DNA of 64,000 bases from positions 1 through 64,000 of the forward strand of contig CAKTKU010000010.1 of assembly GCA_934572335.1 (NCBI GenBank), written 5' to 3'. A model generated the notes under the pieces. The model had not been told where the DNA came from. It ran no database searches and saw nothing but the letters and a program-made list of their open reading frames with translations. This document shows, one piece after another, positions 7,739 to 16,065 of the stretch; position 1 is the stretch's first letter, and the number at the start of each line of letters is the position of its first letter. The stretch comes from an uncultured Oscillospiraceae bacterium. Lineage in GTDB: Bacteria > Bacillota > Clostridia > Oscillospirales > Oscillospiraceae. The translations under genes and the position numbers were made by a program.

Positions 7739-8474
7739 CGCTGCGTCCCCCTTCCATTATCCTGTTGCACATCGCGGGCGCGGTGGTCTTCATCAGCTCC
7801 GGCAGTATATCGTCCCGCCGTCCCTGCTTTTCCACCCTGCCGTCCGCGATTAGCACGATCTCGTCCGCGATCTCCAGTATACGCTCCTGATGGGAGATTA
7901 TGAGAATTGAGCCGTGGGTGCGCCTGCGCATATTCTCAAAAACCTGTATGAGGCTCTGGAAGCTCCACAGGTCGATGCCCGCCTCAGGCTCGTCGAACAC
8001 CGCGAGGCGCGTGCCGCGCGCGAGCACCGTGGCGATCTCAATGCGCTTGAGCTCGCCGCCGGAGAGGCTGGAATTCACCTCGCGCTCGACATAGTCGCGC
8101 GCGCACAGCCCCACTGCCGCGAGATAGTCGCACGCCTCGCCAATGGTCAGCTCCTTCTTCGCCGCGAGGCGCAGCAGGTCGACCACGCGGATGCCCTTGA
8201 AGCGCACGGGCTGCTGCAATGCGTAGCTGATGCCGAGATTGGCGCGCTCCGTCACGCCGAGGGCGGTTATATCCTGCCCGTCAAACACGATAGAGCCGTC
8301 GGTGGGCTGCTCAATGCCCATTATTAGGCGCGCGAGCGTGGACTTGCCGCCGCCGTTCGGACCCGTGACGACCACGAACTCCCCATCGGGGATCGTCAGA
8401 CTCACGTCCTTGATTATCTCCTTGGACTTGTCCTCCGCTTCCACCTCAAAGCGGATGTTTTTCAGTTCAAGCAT
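7728..8474 (-). CDS. sufC: SufC/SmsC Fe-S assembly ATPase
   Basis: A 248-residue ABC-type ATPase. Walker A is GPNGGGKST (38-46), a Q-loop lies in YALQQPVRF, the signature is LSGGELKR, Walker B is RLAVFDEPEAGID, and the H-loop is ISHQER. The acidic E-x-E-A-G-I-D stretch is typical of SufC. I chose ATG 8474 because MLELKNIRF is the conserved start and an AAAGG site precedes it; longer in-frame starts run into the promoter. It is the first gene of the suf pair and drives conformational change of SufB during cluster assembly. Confidence 0.9.
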   Translation of the reverse strand: MLELKNIRFEVEAEDKSKEIIKDVSLTIPDGEFVVVTGPNGGGKSTLARLIMGIEQPTDGSIVFDGQDITALGVTERANLGISYALQQPVRFKGIRVVDLLRLAAKKELTIGEACDYLAAVGLCARDYVEREVNSSLSGGELKRIEIATVLARGTRLAVFDEPEAGIDLWSFQSLIQVFENMRRRTHGSILIISHQERILEIADEIVLIADGRVEKQGRRDDILPELMKTTAPAMCNRIMEGGRSDAQ

Positions 8475-8547
8475 CTCTCTATTTAACCTTTCTTTCCGGA
8501 AAGCGCCGGGCGAAGCCGCGTGCCGCTCTCCTCCTGTACTGTATACT

Positions 8548-8590
8548 ATTATATACAAATTGCGCCGCTATTATGTTGCAGCCGCAACAT
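8548..8590 (-). promoter_or_regulatory. suf promoter with overlapping palindromic operator
   Basis: On the minus strand TATAAT (8548-8553) precedes sufC. The -35 position falls in an 18-bp near-perfect palindrome (8573-8590, arms ATGTTGC / GCAACAT). A repressor bound there would block RNA polymerase. No good TTGACA-like box is seen. Confidence 0.6.
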
Positions 8591-8616
8591 GGAGCGCAAA
8601 CTCATACAAATTTAAT

Positions 8617-8651
8617 AGGAAAATAAACAGCGACCCCATGAGGGGTCGCTG
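8617..8651 (-). terminator. terminator of rpsB-tsf
   Basis: Arms CAGCGACCCC / GGGGTCGCTG around ATGA. On the minus strand TTTATTTT follows. Confidence 0.85.
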
Positions 8652-8681
8652 CAATATGCTTTTTTGAACTCAGACGGGTGC

Positions 8682-9608
8682 TCACTTGCCCATGTTCATC
8701 TGGGCAGCGACTTCCGCGGCGAAGTCTTCCTGCTTCTTCTCGATGCCCTCGCCCTTCATGAAGCGGACGGCGTCGACGAACTTGACAGAGCCGCCAAGCT
8801 CCTTCGCGGCGCTGGCGATGTATTTCTCGACGGTCATGGAATTGTCCTTGACAAACTCCTGCTGGAGCAGGCAGTTCTCTTCGTAGAACTTGTTCATCTT
8901 GCCCATGACGATCTTTTCCTTGACCTGCTGCGGCTTGGAGGCCATCTTCGGGTCCTGATCCATGAGCGCGAGCGCGATCTTCTTCTCCTCTTCGAGAACA
9001 TCCTCGGTGACGTTGCTCTTGTCCCAGAAGCGGGGATTGAGAGCCGCGATCTGCATGGCGACGTTCTTGCCGATCTCGGTGGCGTCAATGCCGCCCTCGA
9101 CCTCGAGGTTGACGAGCACGCCGATCTTGCCGCCGGCGTGGACGTAAGCGACGCTGGTGTTCTTGTCGAAGCGGACGAAGCGGCGGATCTGGAGATTCTC
9201 GCCGATGGACATGACCTTCTCGGGGAGGGTCTCGGCAACGGTGAGGTCAGAGCCGGCGTACTTGCAGTTCATAAGCGCGTCAACGTCTGCGGGGTTCTCG
9301 GTGATGACGGTCTTGCAGATGTCCTTGACGAACGCGACGAACAGCTCGCTCTTGGCGCAGAAGTCGGTCTCGCAGTTGACCTCGACAATGGCGCCGACGC
9401 CGCACTTGGGGCACACATCGGCGTAAGCCATACCCTCGGCAGCAATGCGGCCGGCCTTCTTCGCGGCCTTTGCCAGTCCCTTTTCACGCAGCCACTCGAC
9501 TGCCTTGTCCATATCGCCGTCGGTCTCGGTGAGGGCCTTCTTGCAGTCCATCATGCCGACGTTGGTCATCTCACGGAGAGTTTTAACATCCTGAGCGGTA
9601 AATGCCAT
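8682..9608 (-). CDS. tsf: elongation factor Ts
   Basis: 308 residues. It recycles EF-Tu by exchanging GDP for GTP. The N-terminal UBA-like domain has the family signature LREMTNVGMMDCKKAL (about 12-27) and GDMDKAVEWLR. The core dimerisation domain follows, with VNCETDF near residue 78. A CPKC pair just before that motif is a local peculiarity. I chose ATG 9608 (MAFTAQ) rather than ATG 9614 because AGGAGG then sits 9 nt upstream. It is the second gene after rpsB, the usual bacterial order. Confidence 0.96.
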   Translation of the reverse strand: MAFTAQDVKTLREMTNVGMMDCKKALTETDGDMDKAVEWLREKGLAKAAKKAGRIAAEGMAYADVCPKCGVGAIVEVNCETDFCAKSELFVAFVKDICKTVITENPADVDALMNCKYAGSDLTVAETLPEKVMSIGENLQIRRFVRFDKNTSVAYVHAGGKIGVLVNLEVEGGIDATEIGKNVAMQIAALNPRFWDKSNVTEDVLEEEKKIALALMDQDPKMASKPQQVKEKIVMGKMNKFYEENCLLQQEFVKDNSMTVEKYIASAAKELGGSVKFVDAVRFMKGEGIEKKQEDFAAEVAAQMNMGK

Positions 9609-9648
9609 GTTCATTTTCCTCCTATTATAATGAAATATGATTACTCAA

Positions 9649-9677
9649 GATAAGGGGCTGCATAGCCGCCCCTTATC
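9649..9677 (-). repeat. hairpin between rpsB and tsf
   Basis: Arms GATAAGGGGC / GCCCCTTATC, 9-nt loop, no U-run. It is a candidate attenuator or mRNA-processing structure that sets the rpsB:tsf ratio. Confidence 0.5.
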
Positions 9678-9699
9678 CATAGATATTAAAGTTTTGGGA

Positions 9700-10449
9700 T
9701 TATTCCTCTGCACCGGCCTCGGCAGCAGCGGCTTCGACAGCCTCGCCCTCGGCGGCCTCGGCGTCAACGCCCTGACGGCCTTCCTGCACGGCGTTGGCCA
9801 TGGTGGAGGCAATCAGACGGATGGCGCGGATAGCGTCGTCATTCGCGGGGATGACATAATCGACCTCATCGGGGTCGCAGTTGGTGTCGACGATGGCAAC
9901 GATGGGGATGTGCAGCTTGCGTGCCTCGGCGATGGCGTTGTGCTCCTTGCGGGGGTCAACGACGAACAGCGCGCCGGGGAGCTTCTTCATGTCCTTCACG
10001 CCGCCCAGGTACTTCTCGAGCTTTTCCATCTCGCCCAGGTGCTTCATGACTTCCTTCTTGGGCAGCATATCGAACGTGCCGTCCTCCTGCATCTTCTTGA
10101 GCTGTGCAAGACGGTCAACGCGGGTGCGCATGGTCTTGAAGTTGGTGAGCATACCGCCCAGCCAGCGGGCGTTGACATAGTACATGCCGACGCGGGAGGC
10201 CTCTTCCTTGACGGCATCGGTCGCCTGCTTCTTTGTGCCGACGAACAGAATGCTCTGCCCGTTCTCGGCCAGCTGACGGACGAAGTCATAAGCCTCTTCG
10301 AGCTTCTTGACGGTCTTCTGCAGGTCGATGATGTAGATGCCGTTGCGCTCGCAGTAAATGTACTCGGCCATCTTGGGGTTCCAGCGGCGGGTCTGGTGAC
10401 CGAAGTGGACACCGGCTTCCAGAAGCTGCTTCATGGATACTACTGACAT
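9700..10449 (-). CDS. rpsB: 30S ribosomal protein S2
   Basis: 249 residues. The S2 signature is clear: LLEAGVHFGHQTRRWNP near the start, YIYCERNGIYIIDLQKT, and FVVDPRKEHNAIAEA toward the middle, with an Ala/Glu-rich tail. It binds the 30S head-platform junction. ATG 10449 has GGAGGAAATGAA upstream. It heads the rpsB-tsf operon, with a leader of about 100 nt. Confidence 0.97.
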   Translation of the reverse strand: MSVVSMKQLLEAGVHFGHQTRRWNPKMAEYIYCERNGIYIIDLQKTVKKLEEAYDFVRQLAENGQSILFVGTKKQATDAVKEEASRVGMYYVNARWLGGMLTNFKTMRTRVDRLAQLKKMQEDGTFDMLPKKEVMKHLGEMEKLEKYLGGVKDMKKLPGALFVVDPRKEHNAIAEARKLHIPIVAIVDTNCDPDEVDYVIPANDDAIRAIRLIASTMANAVQEGRQGVDAEAAEGEAVEAAAAEAGAEE

Positions 10450-10584
10450 TTCATTTCCTCCAAATATTTTGTTTTTTCCTCCGGGAACTTCAACCCCTCC
10501 ACCAAGCCTCGCGGCCACATGGGGGAAAGTCCGTCCCCGTGCGAAATGCCTTGATATAATACCAGATTTATTCCCGTATTGCAA
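10450..10584 (-). promoter_or_regulatory. rpsB promoter and long leader
   Basis: Minus-strand TTGCAA (10579-10584), 17-nt spacer, TATTAT (10556-10561). This gives a leader of about 100 nt rich in GGGG/CCCC blocks before the rpsB ribosome site, a place where S2 autoregulation is known in other bacteria. The fold was not computed. Confidence 0.7.
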
Positions 10585-10667
10585 TACTTTTATTATTATT
10601 GTCCTCAAATTTTTTGCGCTTTTTGAGCGAACTTACACAACAGCACCCGCCCGTTCCCGCCGCGCTG

Positions 10668-10749
10668 TGTGTAAATATTCACAAAACGTGAATATTGATG
10701 AATATTTTTTCATTTTTCTATTGACAGTATTGAATATTTATGCTATCAT
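10668..10749 (+). promoter_or_regulatory. promoter with putative ArgR/AhrC boxes
   Basis: TTGACA (10721-10726), 17-nt spacer, TATCAT (10744-10749). Upstream and inside lie repeated TGAAT(A/T)4-type half sites at 10668-10681, 10689-10702, 10699-10712 and 10731-10744. Two of them are part of a 9-bp perfect inverted repeat AATATTCAC / GTGAATATT (10674-10696). The pattern matches ARG boxes, which would make the downstream importer arginine-responsive. This is inferred from motif resemblance only. Confidence 0.55.
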
Positions 10750-10800
10750 TCGCAGCGTAGTCAAATAAAAATTCATTCAACGCTATATGGAGCACACAAA

Positions 10801-11691
10801 ATGAAAAAGCTTACAAAAATCGTTTCCCTCGCAATGGCCGCCGTCATGATGCTCGCGCTCTGCGCCTGCGGCAGCACCGGCAGCACCTCTTCCGACAGCA
10901 GCGCACAGTCCGCCGCACCGGCGAACGCGCTGGAGCAGATAAAGGCAGACGGCGTGCTGAGCGTCGCGCTCTCCCCGGACTTTGCGCCGATGGAGTTCGT
11001 CGATTCCTCGAAGTCCGGTCAGGAGCAGTACGTCGGCTTTGACGTGACGCTGGCCAAGTACATCGCCGACACCATCGGCGTGTCGCTCCAGATAGAGCCG
11101 ATGAGCTTCGATGCCTGCCAGACCGCGGTCTACACCGCGTCCGTCCCCATGTCCATCTCCGGCTACTCCTGGACGGAGGAGCGCGCCGAGAACTATGAGC
11201 TGAGCGATTACTACTACGCCGGCGACAACGAGACCCAGCAGGTCATCCTCATCAAGGCTGACAATGCCGACAAGTACACCACCGCCGAGGACTTTAACGG
11301 CGTGGATGTCGGCGCGCAGAACGCCTCTCTCCAGATGCAGCTTCTCACCTCCCAGCTCCCTGACGCCAACCCCGTCACCATCGGCGACCTCGGCACCGGC
11401 GTGCTGGAGCTCCAGAGCGGCAGCATAGAGGCGCTTGCAGTGGCGCAGGGCAATGCCGAGGCCATCATTGCCTCCAATCCTGATCTCGTCGTCTGCGCAT
11501 GGCAGTTTGACGTCGCCGCCGAGTACGAGGCGAACGTGATCATGATCACCAAGGGCGAGACCGAGCTGCTCGAGGTCGTCAACGAGGCGCTCGCAAAGGC
11601 CTACGCCGACGGGCTGTACGGCACATGGTACGACGAGGCTAAGGCACTTTCCCTCGAAGCCAGCGCCACGGAAGTCACCGTCGAGGACTGA
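10801..11691 (+). CDS. amino-acid ABC transporter substrate-binding lipoprotein
   Basis: A 296-residue SBP_bac_3-family protein. A lipoprotein signal ends at C23 (LCAC), followed by a Ser/Thr/Ala linker, then the two-lobe fold. The ligand carboxylate-binding Arg of the family is kept (R128 in WTEERAENYE). It captures a polar amino acid outside the membrane and delivers it to the permease and ATPase encoded next. It lies 110 nt downstream of the promoter with ARG-like boxes, which hints at a basic amino acid. A stable hairpin follows the gene. Confidence 0.87.
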   Translation: MKKLTKIVSLAMAAVMMLALCACGSTGSTSSDSSAQSAAPANALEQIKADGVLSVALSPDFAPMEFVDSSKSGQEQYVGFDVTLAKYIADTIGVSLQIEPMSFDACQTAVYTASVPMSISGYSWTEERAENYELSDYYYAGDNETQQVILIKADNADKYTTAEDFNGVDVGAQNASLQMQLLTSQLPDANPVTIGDLGTGVLELQSGSIEALAVAQGNAEAIIASNPDLVVCAWQFDVAAEYEANVIMITKGETELLEVVNEALAKAYADGLYGTWYDEAKALSLEASATEVTVED

Positions 11692-11709
11692 TCGAACAAT
11701 AAAAATCCC

Positions 11710-11739
11710 GCGCGCCGCTGTGAGAATGCAGCGGCGCGC
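11710..11739 (+). repeat. hairpin between binding-protein and permease genes
   Basis: Perfect 10-bp arms GCGCGCCGCT / AGCGGCGCGC, 10-nt loop, no U-run. It probably stabilises the upstream message or causes partial termination. Confidence 0.6.
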
Positions 11740-11755
11740 ATAAGGAGCTATGGCC

Positions 11756-12439
11756 ATGACCTTTATAAGTCTCGACAATATAATAAAGCTGTTCTCGAAA
11801 TACTGGGACAAGTTCCTGATCGACGGCGTGTCGTACACGCTGCTGCTCTCGGCGATAACAGTCGGCTTCGGTGCGCTGCTGGCGTGCCTCATCGCATGGA
11901 TGAAGACCGCGAAGATCGCGCCGGTGCGCTGGCTCGCCACGGCGTATATTGAGATCATCCGCGGCACGCCCATGCTTCTGCAGCTTTATTTCTTCTATTT
12001 TGCCCTGCCCTCTCTCATCCCCGCGCTCAACAAGCAGAAGTTTCTGTGCATCGCCATCGCCCTCATATGCAACAGCGCCGCCTATGTCTCCGAGGTCATA
12101 CGCTCGGGGCTGCAGTCGGTGGACGTTGGACAGACGGAGGCGGCGCGCAGTCTCGGCATGAGCGCCGCGCAGTGCACGTGGCACATCATCGTCCCCCAGG
12201 CGCTGCGCACCATTCTCCCCGCGCTCGGCAACGAGTTCGTCATGATCATCAAGGATACCTCCCTCGCATCCACGTTCTTCATCGGCGATCTCATGACGCA
12301 ATATCTCATCGTCAAGGGCGCGACCTATCTGCCCATAGAGCCGCTGGTCATAGTGGGCGTGATATATTTCCTCATGACGTTCTTGCTGAGCAAGCTCTTC
12401 GGGCATTTTGAAAGGAAGATGAGCCGTGTTGACAGGTGA
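11756..12439 (+). CDS. amino-acid ABC transporter permease
   Basis: A 227-residue HisM/GlnP-family membrane protein with about five spans. The coupling-helix EAA motif is EAARSLGMSAAQCTWHIIVP (about 125-144), and IIRGTPMLLQL is the typical family stretch. I chose ATG 11756 because AAGGAG then lies 8 nt away; ATG 11750 would leave only 2 nt. The end overlaps the ATPase gene by 14 nt. It forms the membrane channel of the importer, probably as a homodimer because only one permease gene is present. Confidence 0.87.
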   Translation: MTFISLDNIIKLFSKYWDKFLIDGVSYTLLLSAITVGFGALLACLIAWMKTAKIAPVRWLATAYIEIIRGTPMLLQLYFFYFALPSLIPALNKQKFLCIAIALICNSAAYVSEVIRSGLQSVDVGQTEAARSLGMSAAQCTWHIIVPQALRTILPALGNEFVMIIKDTSLASTFFIGDLMTQYLIVKGATYLPIEPLVIVGVIYFLMTFLLSKLFGHFERKMSRVDR

Positions 12440-13190
12440 CAAGCTTATAGAGGTCAAAAACCTCAGGAAATATTATAATGACGGCGCTGTGAAGGCGCTC
12501 GTCGGCGTAAGCCTTGACATATATAAGGGCGACGTCGTCGTGGTGATCGGTCCGTCCGGCTCCGGCAAGTCGACGCTGCTGCGCTCGCTGAACCTCCTTG
12601 AGCAGCCCACGGCGGGCGAGGTCATATTCGAGGGCGTGGACATCACGAAAAAGCGCGGTGCGGACGGGAAGAAGCTCAACCTCGACCTGTACCGCCAGAA
12701 GATGGGCATGGTGTTTCAGCACTTCAACCTCTTCCCGCACAAGACCGTGCTCGACAACATGACCATTGCGCCGGTGCTCGTCAAGAAGGCGGACAAGGCG
12801 GAAGCCGAGGCGAAGGCCAAGGAGCTGCTGCGCCGCGTCGGGCTGGAGGACAGAGCCGGGGCGTATCCCGCGCAGCTCTCCGGCGGGCAGAAGCAGCGCG
12901 TCGCCATAGTGCGGGCGCTGGCGATGGAGCCGGACGTCATGCTCTTCGACGAGCCGACGAGCGCGCTCGACCCTGAGATGGTGGGCGAGGTGCTGGACGT
13001 GATGAAAAAGCTCGCCACGGAGGGGATGACGATGGTGGTCGTGACGCACGAGATGGGCTTTGCCCGCGAGGTCGGCAACCGCGTCGTGTTCATGGACGCG
13101 GGGCAGATCGTCGAGCAGGGAACGCCGGAGGAGATACTCGACCACCCGCAGAGCCCGAGGCTCCGGGACTTTCTCTCCAAGGTGCTGTGA
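12426..13190 (+). CDS. amino-acid ABC transporter ATPase
   Basis: A 254-residue GlnQ/HisP-type ATPase. Walker A is GPSGSGKST (about 40-48), the Q-loop is FQHFNLFPH, the signature LSGGQKQR, Walker B VMLFDEPTSALD, and the H-loop VTHEMGF. The start is GTG 12426, overlapping the permease gene, with GGAAGATGAG upstream. It powers import by the two preceding gene products. An M20 amidohydrolase gene follows after 26 nt in the same direction. Confidence 0.9.
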   Translation: MLTGDKLIEVKNLRKYYNDGAVKALVGVSLDIYKGDVVVVIGPSGSGKSTLLRSLNLLEQPTAGEVIFEGVDITKKRGADGKKLNLDLYRQKMGMVFQHFNLFPHKTVLDNMTIAPVLVKKADKAEAEAKAKELLRRVGLEDRAGAYPAQLSGGQKQRVAIVRALAMEPDVMLFDEPTSALDPEMVGEVLDVMKKLATEGMTMVVVTHEMGFAREVGNRVVFMDAGQIVEQGTPEEILDHPQSPRLRDFLSKVL

Positions 13191-13216
13191 TACATATTTA
13201 TTGAGGTATAAATGTC

Positions 13217-14656
13217 ATGGATGAACTGAAAAAAAATGCACTGGCGTCCGTCGACGCCAACGCGGAAATATACAACGGCATTTCCGACAGCATATGGGAC
13301 GACCCTGAGCTGTCGCTCAAGGAGCACCACGCCGCCGCGCTCTACTGCGACGCGCTGGAAAAGCTGGGCTTCAAGGTGGAAAAGGGCATATGCGGCATAG
13401 AGACCGCGTTCTCCGGCACCTACGGCGCGGGGCACCCCATCATCGGCATACTCGGCGAGTTTGACGCGCTGTCCGGCCTCTCCCAGAAATGCGGCGAGAC
13501 CGCGCCCGACCCCATAGCCGACGGCGGAAACGGGCACGGCTGCGGGCACAACATGCTCGGCGCGGGCTCGCTCGCGGCGGCAGCGGCGGTGAAGACGTAT
13601 CTCGTGAGCACCGGCAAGCCCGGCACGGTCATCTTCTACGGCTGTCCCGGCGAAGAGGGCGGCGCGGGCAAGGCGTACATGGCGCGCGAGGGTCTGTGGT
13701 ACGGGCTGGACGCGGCGCTGACATGGCATCCCGGCGACGTGAACGAGAACTCCACCGGCACGAATAATTCCTGCATTCAGGTGCTCTATAAATTCAAGGG
13801 CGTTGCCGCGCACGCCGCGGGCGACCCGTATAACGGGCGCAGCGCGCTGGACGCGGTGGAGCTGATGAACGTCGGCGTGCAGTTTCTGCGCGAGCATATG
13901 ACCGACGACTGCCGCATCCACTACGCCATCACCGACGCGGGCGGCATATCGCCGAACGTGGTGCAGTCAAAGGCGTCGGTGCTGTACATGGTGCGTGCCA
14001 ACAAGGTCGCCGACTCCGTGAAGCTTCAGGCGCGCGTGGACGACATCGCCAAGGGCGCGGCGCTCATGACCGGCACGAGCTTTGAGCGCGTGTTCATCGA
14101 CGGCACGGCGGAGACCCTGCCAAATTACACGCTGGAAAAGCTGATGCACAGCTGCTTTGAGGGGGTCGGCGTGCCGCAGCACACCGAGGACGAGCTGGCG
14201 TTCGCCGCCGCGCTGAAAAAGACCTACGCGCCGGAGACCTCCGCCCCCGGCACAGGCGCAAGGTTCGATTCCTCCATCGCAAAGACCGTCAAGGCGCTCA
14301 CGGAGAACATGACAAAGCCGATGAACGACTTTCTCATGCCGCAGTATTCCGGCGAGGGCTTCACCCCCGGCAGCACGGACGTGGGCGACGTAAGCTGGCA
14401 GACGCCGACGGCGCAGATCATCGTCGCGGCGTGGCCCGCGGGCGTGCCGGGGCATTCATGGCAGGTCGTCTCCTGCGGGAAGACCGAGCTTGCCCACAAG
14501 GCGCTCAGCTGCGCGGGCAAGGTCATCGCCTCCGCCGCGATAGAGCTCATCAACGACCCGGAGCTTTTGAAAAAAGCCAAGGACGAGCACGCCGAGCGCT
14601 CCGCCGACGGCTATGTCTGCCCCATTGAGCCGGACGCCGTGCCGATCGCGATATAA
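13217..14656 (+). CDS. M20-family amidohydrolase, AbgB-like
   Basis: 479 residues, close to the length of E. coli AbgB (481), the B subunit of p-aminobenzoyl-glutamate hydrolase. Metal-site motifs are visible: GNGHGCGHN (about 104-112), CPGEEGGAGK with the catalytic Glu pair (about 142-151), and the downstream GDVSWQTPTAQ. The dimerisation domain sits in the middle (about 195-310). It should hydrolyse an N-acyl amino acid. Placement behind an amino-acid importer suggests it processes the imported conjugate. No AbgA partner is seen, so folate-fragment use is only one option. Confidence 0.82.
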   Translation: MDELKKNALASVDANAEIYNGISDSIWDDPELSLKEHHAAALYCDALEKLGFKVEKGICGIETAFSGTYGAGHPIIGILGEFDALSGLSQKCGETAPDPIADGGNGHGCGHNMLGAGSLAAAAAVKTYLVSTGKPGTVIFYGCPGEEGGAGKAYMAREGLWYGLDAALTWHPGDVNENSTGTNNSCIQVLYKFKGVAAHAAGDPYNGRSALDAVELMNVGVQFLREHMTDDCRIHYAITDAGGISPNVVQSKASVLYMVRANKVADSVKLQARVDDIAKGAALMTGTSFERVFIDGTAETLPNYTLEKLMHSCFEGVGVPQHTEDELAFAAALKKTYAPETSAPGTGARFDSSIAKTVKALTENMTKPMNDFLMPQYSGEGFTPGSTDVGDVSWQTPTAQIIVAAWPAGVPGHSWQVVSCGKTELAHKALSCAGKVIASAAIELINDPELLKKAKDEHAERSADGYVCPIEPDAVPIAI

Positions 14657-14679
14657 ACTCCATATAGTCCATATAGTGT

Positions 14680-14711
14680 CATACCCCTGCCGGAAGCCCG
14701 GCGGGGGTATG
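14680..14711 (+). terminator. terminator between convergent M20 and kinase genes
   Basis: Fourteen-bp arms (14680-14693 / 14698-14711, one G-U) around AAGC, followed by TTTATCTTAT. It is symmetrical enough to act in both directions. Confidence 0.8.
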
Positions 14712-14726
14712 TTTATCTTATCTCTT

Positions 14727-16058
14727 TCAAAGCGGCAGTATCACGCTGAACGTGCTGCCCTCTCCCGGCGTGCTCTCGACGGCGACGGTGCCGCCGTGGA
14801 ACTGTGTTATCTCCTTTACCATCGCAAGCCCCAGCCCCGTGCCTCCGTCCTCGCCGCGCGAGGCATCCGCCTGCCAGAAGCGCTGCCAAATCTTGTCCTG
14901 ATCCTCCGGCGCGATGCCTATACCGTCATCCTGCACGGTCAGCACCGCCTTACCGTCGGCGCGGTGCAGCGCCACATTGATATGTCCGTCCTCGCGCCCG
15001 TATTTATAGGCGTTCTGCAAAAGATTCTGCACCACGCTCGACATGAGCGCGTGGTTATATTCCAGCTCCACCCCCGGCTCAATATCGGTCGTGAGCGTTA
15101 TGCCGCGCGCGTCGGCGGGGACGAACTCCCCGCAGCAGGAGGCGACAAACTCGCTCAGATCGCCGCGGCGCAGGGGGTAGCGCTCCGTCCCCTGCTGCAT
15201 GCGCGTCAGGCTCAGAAGCGACTGCACCAGCTCGCTCATCGCGCGCCCCTGCTCCTCTATCACGGCGACGGAGCCGAGAAAGTCCTCGCGCGTCTTGTCC
15301 TTGCGCTTGGCGCGGTCGCACTCGGCAAGGATGACCGTTATCGGCGTTCTCAGCTCGTGCGAGGCGTCGGAGGCGAACTGCCGCTCCGTGATGAACGACT
15401 GCTCCAACCGGTCGAGCATTTTGTCAAACGCCGCGCTCAGCCGCCGCATCTCGCTCGGTCCGCGGCGCATGTTCACCCGGCGGGATATATCGTCCCCGTC
15501 GGAAATGCTGTTGGCGGCATCTATGATCCTGTCCATCGGTCGGAACGCCCCCCACGCGATCAGCCACCCGCCGCCCACGGAGAGCACCAGCAGTGCGGGC
15601 AGGAGCGTCACTGTCAGTATAAGTATAGTGTGCATGAGCCCGGACGTGTCCTCCGTCGAGATCACCCCGCGCACCCATATGTCTGTCACGTCCATGTCCA
15701 CCATCGTGTCGTAGACGTACAGCTCCTCATCCCCGGCGCGCACCGTGCGTATAACGTTCGCTTCCAGCGGAAGGTCAACGTCCCACTTGTCGTGCGCCGC
15801 GCCGCACAGGAGCTCGCCAGTCTCGTCATAAACACTGCAATACACACCGCGCTTGTAAAAATCAAGGTCGTCCCACTCGAAGCGCCCCTTGTCGAACTCC
15901 ACATTGTCCGCGTTTTTCAGCACGACCTTCACAAGCCGCCCCGCGGGGTCGTCCGTGACCGACGCACCGTTTATCACCAGCACAAACACCAGCACCATCG
16001 CCGCCAGCAGCACAACCATCAGCGTTATCCACAGCGTCACTCTCAGCTTTGCCGACAC
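14727..16058 (-). CDS. sensor histidine kinase
   Basis: A 443-residue membrane kinase. Span 1 is about 8-30, an extracellular sensing domain about 31-140, span 2 about 143-170, then HAMP. The DHp has the phosphoacceptor H234 in SHELRTP, and the catalytic domain has N-box NLLQNAYKY, G1 DDGIGI and G2 GGTGLGL. It starts at GTG 16058, 7 nt past the stop of the regulator gene, with GAGAGGAG overlapping that stop. It should phosphorylate the adjacent OmpR-type regulator. The signal is unknown; a divergent PepSY protein gene is the likely target or partner. Confidence 0.92.
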   Translation of the reverse strand: MSAKLRVTLWITLMVVLLAAMVLVFVLVINGASVTDDPAGRLVKVVLKNADNVEFDKGRFEWDDLDFYKRGVYCSVYDETGELLCGAAHDKWDVDLPLEANVIRTVRAGDEELYVYDTMVDMDVTDIWVRGVISTEDTSGLMHTILILTVTLLPALLVLSVGGGWLIAWGAFRPMDRIIDAANSISDGDDISRRVNMRRGPSEMRRLSAAFDKMLDRLEQSFITERQFASDASHELRTPITVILAECDRAKRKDKTREDFLGSVAVIEEQGRAMSELVQSLLSLTRMQQGTERYPLRRGDLSEFVASCCGEFVPADARGITLTTDIEPGVELEYNHALMSSVVQNLLQNAYKYGREDGHINVALHRADGKAVLTVQDDGIGIAPEDQDKIWQRFWQADASRGEDGGTGLGLAMVKEITQFHGGTVAVESTPGEGSTFSVILPL

Positions 16059-16065
16059 TGCCCGC

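Noticed and set aside
11710..11739. Ordinary intrinsic terminator ending the first importer after its binding-protein gene
   Set aside because: There is no U-run and the permease and ATPase genes follow in the same direction with good coupling, so full termination is unlikely.
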